DNA of 64,000 bases from Prinsepia uniflora (lineage: Eukaryota > Streptophyta > Magnoliopsida > Rosales > Rosaceae): positions 39,843,742 to 39,907,741 of the forward strand of contig CM064873.1 in the NCBI GenBank assembly GCA_032719365.1. The letters run 5' to 3'. The notes beneath the pieces are model-generated. The model saw only the letters and a program-made list of their open reading frames with translations. It searched no databases and was not told the origin of the DNA. The position numbers and the translations under genes were made by a program. Below are positions 10,901 to 19,322 of this stretch, in pieces. Every line of letters starts with the position of its first letter. Position 1 is the first letter of the stretch.

Positions 10901-11659
10901 CAAAGGTCAAATCTGCCGAAAATCACAAAACACTCCAAAAAAAAAAAGTGGAAGGCTTCTATTAATGAAAATTAAAGAAGTTGGCAATTCAAAAGTTGAA
11001 TGTTCAAACATGTATTCAATGATAAGATCAAGCCAAAGGCCAAGAAGGATCATGAAGCTCATCACTAGGAATGGCACGACCTCAGAGTCTCTTCGTCAAC
11101 CCATGAGCAAGCCTTGGAGGCCTTCAATCATCTCATCGTGGACTTCCAGTGACACATTGTCCATGAACTTCTCCAAACAATGGGGGTAACCTCCTCAACA
11201 TCGCCTAGTTGGCATAGATGACATCTCCAAGCTTCCTTCCTTCAATTAGGTGATGATGTGCAACGTCTCGAGCATTGCAGGGGGCATGATTGATCCTACA
11301 TGCTCCACCTTGTTACCACTACATTTTGAGCTCAACAAAGCCTTGAAGATCGAGTCTTTAGAAGGTCATATGTCATCCAAAGCAACTCCTTGGTAGGCTT
11401 CAGTCACTTCGTGACACTACATGCACTTTCGCCTCACGTCATGGGAAGCCTTGCTTTGGAGATGACAGAAATCTCGGCTTGTAGCTGCAACACACATTGC
11501 CTCGCATCTGGAACAAGCCTCATGCCGGGTTGTTACACGTCGCACTCCAAGTGATGGGACTCCTCGCCTCGTACTTGCACACCTTGCCTTGTAGTTGCAC
11601 CATGCATAGCCTCGCACTTGCAGCATTCCTTGCCTCGCACTCACAGCATGTCTCGCCTT
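10901..11659 (+). other. Non-coding interior of the Tat-type element
   Basis: No gene supported. The sequence moves from A-rich (10920-11060) to a C/T-rich block with repeated CCTTGCCTCGCACTTGC-type words from about 11480. This is typical of the long non-coding spacer that replaces pol in gag-only elements. Confidence 0.5.
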
Positions 11660-11845
11660 GTAGTTTCACTCTGCTGCACCCCGTGTCGCACTCTGCTGCA
11701 CTTCGAGCCTTGCACATTGCTGCACCTCGCGCCTCGCACCCTGCTGTACCTCGCGCCTCGCACCCTGCTGTACCTCGCGCCTCGCACCCTGCTGTACCTC
11801 GTATCGCACCTCGCGTCGCACTCTGCTGCACCTCCCCGTTGAAGG
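11660..11845 (+). repeat. 24-bp tandem repeat (CTCGCACCCTGCTGTAC type)
   Basis: Consensus unit CCTCGCGCCTCGCACC plus CTGCTGTA, 24 bases, with three near-perfect copies at about 11726-11798 and degenerate copies on both sides. As 24 is divisible by three, long frames with an 8-residue repeat appear on both strands. Nothing besides the repeat supports them as genes. Confidence 0.85.
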
Positions 11846-13006
11846 CCTTGATGTCACACTTGAAGATGGTGAGTCCGTCAGCACGCCAAGCTCTTCTTTT
11901 CACAAAGCATCATAAGCATGTCAACTGGGGAAGCATCTTGGTGTCAAGTCCATCATCTCTTGAAGTCGGAAGCTCCAACAAGTTCCGAACATGCCACCAA
12001 ATGGTACTCCACAAAATGAGGTCTTCAAGACTACACCAGAAATATGCCTCCATACATCTTGAAATGACCGTCTGGATGAGTAGAGCGCACCACCGCTAAA
12101 ATCATTGTAATCAGATATCCACAAGTCTCAGAATCTGCAAAAAATTAAAGCTGAACAAAAAAATATATACTCATTTATATATATATTAAAATATATAATA
12201 TATTTTATAATATATATATATATTACATCAAAAGCACGAAGGCTTTTGTTAATGGCGGCAAAGCAAATGTGAAAAGCCGGAAAAAAAATTATATAGAAAG
12301 GGTACAAAATGTCATCTCTGACATGAATAAAAGCAGCAGCAAAAAATAATTATAAAAAAACAAAAGTTCGGTGAAAAAAAAGCGGAAGGAATTCCGCGCC
12401 TGTCTCCTCTCGGCTCCCTGCTAACCAGCTCCATCCGTGCAGGTCCCCCGCCTCTCGCCCACAACCTCTGCCAGCTGCACCCTGCAACGCTCAATTCTGC
12501 AGCTCCTCCCTTCTCCCGCGCCACAAAACAATGGAGGAAAGCAACCCAGTGGAGTCCAACCCGCTGCATCATCTCCAACTAGGGCTTCAATTTTTTCTTA
12601 ATGAAAATAAGGGTTGCATACCCTTATTTAATGGTGGGACCTGCTGCATCATCGCTCTCTCTGTATGCGGCCTCTCCACACCACTTCATCCCCTCCTCTC
12701 CAACAACACCGGCTAGGCCTTCAAATTTTTCTTAATGAAAATAAGGATTGCATACCCTCATTTAAATAAAGAAAAATAAATTGAACCCTAAGTACCTGAT
12801 GGGCTTTGAAGAGTCAACTCTATAAGGATTCAAGCCCAAGGCTTTCTATGGCAAACCAAAGCAACATTCAACGTCGATCCAGAGTTTAATTGCTCAAATA
12901 AAGATTCAACGCGGAGTCTTGCTCCCACAAAAAATTGATTTATCAGGACCACAATAAAATTACGTCCCTTAGGATTCCCTGAATTTCTAAGCGATGTGGG
13001 GGCATT
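11846..13006 (+). other. Non-coding 3' interior and polypurine tract
   Basis: No gene supported. There is an (AT)n tract at about 12165-12230 and a near repeat of TTTTTCTTAATGAAAATAAG with its downstream GCATACCC words (about 12590-12640 and 12725-12765). The polypurine tract TGTGGGGGCAT lies at about 12995-13005, directly before the 3' LTR. It primes plus-strand synthesis in this class. Confidence 0.6.
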
Positions 13007-13510
13007 TGTGGAACCATAAATCACCAAAAAATTATGCAGCCACCACGTGGCCAACAATTACCATGATGCCGATATTACCCTTGGTAAAATTGACGTCGAC
13101 ATGTAACGGTCTCCGCATTAATTTAATATATTTACCAGCTAAATATATTAATTAATCAGATCAATGTTGATAATAAATAACTTCACAGCGAATTATTTAT
13201 TCATTAATAAATAAGCGATTACACTCGGTACAATCACTTATTTAATACTTTCTCCTTCAACCAATCAGACGCTCCAATGACTTTCAAGGCTTCACTATAA
13301 ATAGAAGACTTCATCTCACTTCTAAAGGTAATCAAAAATTTATGCAAACACTCTGTCAGATTATTCTCTCACAGAAAACTGACTTAAGCATCGGAGCGTT
13401 TTCGGTTGAACCACCCCCCCGGGATTCAACCTTAACCCCGTTTGATTTTCGTTATTATGTGTAGGGATCGAGAAGGAGTTTCACAGAACCGGACGATTTC
13501 TGTATCAACA
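13007..13510 (+). repeat. 3' LTR of the Tat-type element
   Basis: 504 bases from TGTGGAACC to TATCAACA, with TATAAATA at 13296-13303. It carries the segment absent from the 5' LTR (about 13167-13222), which includes AATTATTTATTCATTAATAA. Flanked on the right by CTTGC. Confidence 0.9.
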
Positions 13511-14332
13511 CTTGCGAAATGAAAAGGACTGATCTAATTGTCCAAATTTATTGCACATATTTATAGTTCCCTACAAGAAAAATTACTCAATTTGGAAATC
13601 CCAGGTATTAGGTAACAATGTGCAGCGTTTCAACAGTTACACAACAATTCTTTATGATTGGACGGCTTAAACGCTCAAAACCTCACAATTTTCAACATGC
13701 AAGATCTGGGCAGGTGAAACCACAAAATGAATGGTTAGATCGGTCAAATTTAATTATTTGAATAGCAATAGAACCAAAACTTCTAAAAATGTATTGAAGT
13801 TTCCTTTAAGTGTTAAAACTCCTTGATGAATATGCTTATTTTATGATTTAAAATAATTTACAAAGTGAAATGGACTAATCTAACCATCAACATTTGTTGC
13901 ACGTACTCTTAGATCGCCTCCGGAAAAAATTAGCCAATTTAATTTTTTTGGGATTAGGATGCGGTGCACTACGATTCAACGGTAACAAAATGTTGTTTGA
14001 CGATCAGACAACTTTAATACCTCAAAACCTCAAGATTTTTAATGGGTGAGGTTTACATAGTTAAAAGTAGCTTGTGAACAATCATTTTTTGAAATTCCAT
14101 AATTTGAATATCAATTAAACCAACACTTCAAAAAATACCTTCAAATTCACAAACTTGATGATCGAAACACATAAGCTTCACAAATCATGAGGATTTCTAC
14201 CAGTGGGGCTTTAAGCAAGTAAAACCAAGAAGTGAACAGTTTCAATCTTGAAAATACTATCGTCGGACCTTATGTTTGGATTAATTGAATTTCTACAACA
14301 TAAACATCTTGCCCAAAATATTTTATCATTCG
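13511..14332. repeat. Diverged tandem repeat of about 350 bp
   Basis: Two diverged units: one begins 13513 (GCGAAATGAAAAGGACTGAT), the other about 13863 (AGTGAAATGGACTAATCTAA). Matching landmarks are TTGCAC, AATTACTCAATTTGG versus AATTAGCCAATTTAAT, and AAACCTCACAATTTTCAAC versus AAACCTCAAGATTTTTAATG. The first unit was split by the Tat-type element, whose left flank supplies its beginning. No gene is seen. Confidence 0.55.
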
Positions 14333-17262
14333 TGTAACGACCCGTCCCAAATTCCATGATTAGATTAGTGACTAATCACGATTAGTGAGGCTAATCCGTG
14401 ATTAGTAGAGCGAAATCGGACGAACGATGCGAAAAGACCGTTTTGCCCCTAGTGGTGGCAAAACGTTGACTTTTCATTTGGGCGGCCAAATGGACTTTGA
14501 CCGATGATCGTGACGTAGTTCGTGACGTCACGAGTTCATAGACAGGTGGCACGTTCAATTCCGACGTTCGAGGAGGAAGTTATGACGTTCGGAAGTTTAG
14601 GCGCATTTTGGTAATTTTGGTTAAATGGGGTCAAAAGTTGACTTTTTGACCGGGATGTCCGTTGGCCGAGGGTCGAGGACTATTACGTAGATAAGGACGA
14701 TAAGAATCCATAGACAGGCAGCACGTCGAATTCGGACGTTCGACGGCGAAGTTACGGTTCACGGAAGTTCAAGTGCACTATTGCACGAATTACGAAACGC
14801 GTTAACTTTTGGACTTAATGGGGGCCCAGATATTTAATGGAGGCCCAATGGATGAGTGACAAGTGTCACCCATCCACTGGACATTCCTTCACATACATGC
14901 ATCGATCATTCTTTCTTCCAAACACAAAACACTTACCCGATCTCATTTCCTCTCCTTTGTGCAACCCAAAACCAATCCAACCCAACCCCATATGATCACC
15001 TATGAGGCCTAGAGAGTGAGTGAAAGACTGAGGAGGTTGCTGGGCAGCCAGAACCGCCGTGGACGGCGGCAAGAAGGAGAAACCCGAGAGGATTTCACGG
15101 TTAGCCCATTTTCTCCCTTTAATTCGGTTTTGGCGTTTTGGTTAGTTTTTAATGGTTTTAATGAGTCCATTAGGTTGCTAGGGACATGTTAGGAAGGTTT
15201 AAGGAAGCTTGGGATGGCTGGGCAGCCATGGGAGAGTTTTGAAAAACTTGAACCGTTTGGTTCAAAATTGAACCATAGGATTTAGACGTTTTCGGTTGCG
15301 TTTAAGGATTGGAATGGATAGAAAACATCAAAATAGGATGAAAGGAACCAAAAAGGAAGAACTAGGATGAAAAATGGGGTGTCTAGGGCTGTGAACCGGT
15401 CACGCCGGTCCAGTTGGACCGGCCAAACCAGGTGAACCGGCCATGAACAGTAAAACCGGTCTGCTGGAGGTTAGTGCTGATGAACAGTATTTTCTACCTT
15501 CTAGGGGCTCGTGAGGACGCGTGGGCCATAATTTGGTAAAGTGTTCAACACGGGAAATCTTCTATTCGATGTAACGAAGATTTTGGGACTGGTATCGCGT
15601 CAATCGGACATCGTTTCGATAGTTTTCGGGGTGTCGGAAGGTTTAGGGTCGGTTTAAAAATAGTTAAAAGTTCGGAAAAATTACGGGGATTTAATGGGAG
15701 TTTAATTAAGTAGTTAGTAACCTTATATTAAAATTTGGACAGGTTTGAGAGTCCCGGTGATAGCGATCGGCTCGGGAGAGCCTATGACACGCAAATCGAG
15801 GCGGCAGCTCGGACGGTCTGTGAGTGGACCTTATTTTCTAAATTGGTGCATGCATAAATGTTTATTATATGTTTTAAATACTTGTTTGTGATGCCATGAG
15901 TGCATTTGGATGTGTGGTTACGTATAGGCACGTATTTCGAGGTTTCGGCCCTATACGGTGCCTATACGGGGCTGTATGTCTTTACTGGTCTAAATGAAAT
16001 GGTTTTGGATTTTCAAATGGATTATGAATATGATTTTATGATGTTGATTTGGATGCTTGTGAATTATATGGTTTCACGTATTTCGAGGCGATTTACGTGC
16101 TTGCACGTAAATCGAGGTTTTCCGATTTTATACTGATTTTCCGTACTTATGGTTTTGGATATGATTTCATGAAATGATTTTGGATTTGAAAAGGTAACTC
16201 TCGGACTTGAGGTCCATTTGATTTACGGAATCGGGCCGGAGGCCCAGTTGGTTTACGATTCGGACTTGAGGTCCAGTTTCTATGTGGATTCGGGCCTAGG
16301 GCCCAGTTATGTATTACAAATGGTTTTTATGGTTCATAACGGTTTATGGGAACCGGCATGAACCCTTGAAATGGTTTTTAAAGGTCATGACGGTTTAAGG
16401 GAACCGGCATGAACCCATGAAAGGTTTTATGGTTCATGACGGCTTATGGGGGCCGGACATGAATCCTGGAAAAGTTTAAAGAATGATTTCAAAAGGTTTT
16501 TCATATTCCATCCTATATATATGATTGTCTCCTCCGGGGAGGGTCGTTGGCCTGGGTGGACCCCGGAGTAGTCACGGAGCACTGACTGAGTGGAGTCGCC
16601 CCCAGTTGGGTTCCTTACTCTCAGGATGGGCATGGTTCGTTACCTTCAGGGAGGGTCATTGATCTACGGACATTGACCTGGGTGGACCCTGGAGAGACTT
16701 GGGTTTGAGACCCCGGTTAGCACGTGCGTAGCTTTATTTTACCGTGACAGGTTCTGGATATGAATATAAGGGATAAACATGATTTCAATTGGTTTTGGAA
16801 AATTGTGTTTATAATGATAAATGGATTTGGGCTGAGATCCCACGTATGTTTACTATACTATGGTTTTCTGTAAATGGTTTTGGGCAGGAGCCCGTATGAC
16901 TTGGATTTACGGAATTTGGGGCTGAGACCCTAATTATGGATGTTTTAACTTATATGATTGGATAAATGGTTTTACTATGCATGCATGCTTTTTAGTGGAG
17001 GGTATAAATGTCTTTTATGGAAATGTTTTGATAAATCTTTATTTTTGTCCACTCACAATGTTTCTGTTTTTAATACCCTTCAGGTTGGATACGGTGTGAA
17101 CTGTAGCAGAGATCGAGATATCACATACCTCCTCCAGATCCTGGCGTACTCTGATAGCCCGGGAGGGCAAAGGTCGGAAGTATCCCTTGTCTGACACTCC
17201 GTGTCAGACGGGAGCAGGGTCATCCCGCGTTAATCCCGGGGGGATTGGGATGGGTCCTGTCA
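14333..17262 (+). mobile_element. Large LTR, family B, with downstream primer site
   Basis: 2930 bases from TGTAACGACCCGTCCC to GGGTCCTGTCA, followed at once by an initiator-Met primer site, so this is a 5' LTR. Parts in order: two U3-like modules (about 14465-14630 and 14635-14790), inverted repeat GTGACGT-N8-ACGTCAC (14511-14532), 26-base imperfect palindrome around GACAAGTGTC (14850-14875), acceptor TTTGGACAG at 15742, exon-like 15743-15819, donor GTGAGTGGAC at 15820, TGCATGCATAA, minisatellites (16195-16480), ATGCATGCATGC (16977-16988), GTCCACTCAC (17047-17056), acceptor ACCCTTCAG at 17093. A family relative lies at 21448-33754 on the other strand. Confidence 0.9.
16195..16480 (+). repeat. 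Minisatellites with GGGCC...GGCCC and GGTTCATGACGG cores
   Basis: Two adjoining arrays of about 30-60 base units. The first has cores such as CGGGCCGGAGGCCC, CGGACTTGAGGTCC and CGGGCCTAGGGCCC. The second has GGTTCATGACGG...CCGGCATGAACCC. Each core is self-complementary. Positioned between the two GTGAGTGGAC/GTCCACTCAC arms of the LTR. Confidence 0.75.
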
Positions 17263-17265
17263 ATG

Positions 17266-17279
17266 TGGTATTAGAGCAT
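17266..17279 (+). other. Primer binding site (initiator tRNA-Met type)
   Basis: TGGTATTAGAGCAT, three bases after the LTR end, differs at one position from the usual plant site TGGTATCAGAGC. It marks minus-strand DNA priming and fixes the orientation of the element as +. Confidence 0.85.
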
Positions 17280-17299
17280 AGGATTGCTCGTAGGATGCT

Positions 17300-19190
17300 T
17301 ATTAGAGCGGGGTTGTCTCTATTCGGCAAATTTTTTTCAAAAGCTCTCAAAAAAATTTCCAAAATAGGTAAAAATTGAAAATGGTGCTTTTTTTGCCAAC
17401 AAATCATTAAAATTTTCCTGACGAAGAATTCTTCGGGTAAACTCTTCCACTGAGACTGAAACAGACCCGAAATTTATTTTCCTCTTCCTCTTTTTCTCTT
17501 TGATTCCTCCACCTTCTTTGAAATCAAACACAAACCCAAACATCTCGGCAAACCAAAAATCCAAACCCTTAAGTGCTCAGCCTAACCATCGCCACTTCCT
17601 TTCTCACTCTCTTAGTAGCGAAGGCCGCCACCGACCAGTCACATCTGCCTCACTCTCTCTCTCAATCAAAAATGACTCTCTCTCTCTCTCTCTTCCTCAT
17701 TCACTCGCTGTAAGTCCTTCTTTCTCTATGATTATTTGATTATAAGAGTAATGAATTGGAATTTATAACTTGAGTGGTGGCGAATTGTTGAAATTTTGAT
17801 GTTTGGATGTGAATATTGGAAAATGGTGGTTGCTTTTTTGTTGGTTTGGGTATGAATTATTGAAGCTGATTTATTTTTGAATTTTGGATATGAATTGTTG
17901 AATTGTAGGATTTGATTTTTGAATGTGAATTTGGATATAAATGTTAGATATGATTTTTTTGTAATAAAATGTTCTGTTCGAGATTTTTGAATTTTGGATT
18001 TGGTACTTTAGGTTAAGATATTGTTAGGACTAAGTAATTTAGGTTTCATTTTGTGAATTTTGATTTTAGTAATTTAGGTTTAAGTTTGTTTGGATTAATT
18101 CAGTGTTTTAGATTTAATTTTTGTTTTTATTAGTTTTAATTTTAGTGAATTTATTTTTAAAAATTATAATTTAGTCGTTTTATTTTTCAAATTTTACTCA
18201 TGTACTACTTTTCAATTAAAAAATATTTTAGTTTTCGTTTATTTATTATTCGATTTAAAAAAATGGTTGTTAATGGCATATGTGGTTTTCTTTTTATTCT
18301 GTGAATTAAATATTTAAAATTAAATTTATTTTTTATTTTTTGTTTTTTATTCATTATCATTTTTAAAATTTGTGTTAATTTTAAATTAATTCTTTTAAAT
18401 TTTTTTATTGAAGTTGTCACAACATTTCTTACACATCTTGGACTCTGCCCTTCCCTGAGCCTGTTGATGATCATGCAGCGGAGGAGGCAGCCCCTGCCTC
18501 GTTATCCTTCATAGGGAATCCATGCAAGCACTGATCTCGAATCTGCTGCGATTCGTTTTGTGATCGGCTGGTCAACGGCACAACAAGAAACTAGATGAAC
18601 CGCGTACCAACCCCCTACACCATAAAACAAAAACGCCAGAGCAGACGTACCAGAGGTTGTTATCGGAGCACTCCCTAGGGGTAGGTGGATTATTTTGTTT
18701 ATTTAAACAACTATTTTTATTTGTTACTCATATTTTCTACTAACGTTCATCGAGTTTTCAGAGGATTCGGTGAAAATGTGTGGAATCAACAAAGGTTGAC
18801 ATGCCAGTTGATTTGTAGGACAACGAATGCAAATATCTCAGTGATGTATGTGCATCGCCTTTCGACAGCAGCCATAAAAATTCACAGCCGGATGATAGGG
18901 AATACACTTAGGATCCACCCCCTCGCGAAGATTACACGCTGCTGACTAAGTTATCGGTATGTTTTTGTGCCATTTTTTTATGTAATTTTTATTATTTTTA
19001 ATTATTTTATTAACTCTAACTAGTTATTGTAGATCAATTTTGAATTTGACCTGGAGGACACGGACATCAGTGTCTACCAAAGATACCACTGGCAATTACG
19101 GTACATAGATTTGAAGTGCGAGCTCCATAAGCACTACAAGAGCTGGCCCTCCTCAGAGAATCTTGTGCAAATCCTCTAAAGAAGTAGTAG
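17300..19190 (+). pseudogene. Spliced-looking transposase-type fragment inside or next to the element
   Basis: The sequence has the form of a plant gene rather than of the other elements' interiors. A C/T-rich leader with (CT)n at 17676-17692 ends at a donor-like GTAAGTCC (17710). An AT-rich intron-like stretch follows to about 18410, then coding-like sequence (18420-18950), a second intron-like segment with GTATGTTTTT (18958) and TTATTGTAG (19032), and a last block encoding roughly INFEFDLEDTD...RYHWQLRY...CELHKHYKSWPSS. That block resembles the C-terminal part of plant transposase Ptta/En/Spm-type proteins. The frame is broken and the locus ends at an LTR end (19191). It may be a transposon fragment or a captured segment. 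Identification is tentative. Confidence 0.4.
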
Positions 19191-19322
19191 TGACAGGACC
19201 CACCCACAATCCCCCGGGATTAAGGGTTAAATCCTACTCCCGTTTAACTTACGTGTGACACGAAGGCTAACCCGACGTCCAACCTCCATGTGACACGTAA
19301 GTCGGACAAGGGATTCTCGATC
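19191..19322 (-). mobile_element. LTR end fragment, minus orientation
   Basis: 132 bases starting TGACAGGACCC with CCCCCGGGATTAA and two ACACGAAGG/TGACACG blocks, the outer end of a large LTR read on the minus strand. It stops at the start of the next LTR (19323), which probably cut it off. Confidence 0.7.

Larger units (their letters stand above)
3871..13510 (+). mobile_element. Tat-type gag-only LTR element (TR-GAG-like), complete
   Basis: A structurally complete but non-autonomous Ty3/gypsy element. The 5' LTR is 3871-4330 and the 3' LTR is 13007-13510. Both start TGTGGAACC and end ATCAACA. Target duplications are CTTGT (3866-3870) and CTTGC (13511-13515), one mismatch. A primer-site-like ACTGGTGCTTTC follows the 5' LTR directly, and a polypurine tract (GTGGGGGCAT) precedes the 3' LTR. 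The interior holds a Tat-style gag, interrupted by a solo LTR. There is no protease, reverse transcriptase, RNase H or integrase. The rest is repeats and non-coding DNA. The architecture matches elements described as TR-GAG, which need enzymes in trans. Confidence 0.85.

Noticed and set aside
10581..11189. 202-codon open frame as a gene
   Set aside because: It runs over 181-bp diverged repeats and A-rich spacer, has no recognised motif and lies in the non-coding part of a retroelement.
11497..12099. 200-codon open frame and its antisense partner
   Set aside because: Produced by the 24-bp tandem repeat, whose unit is a multiple of three on both strands; low-complexity and without other support.
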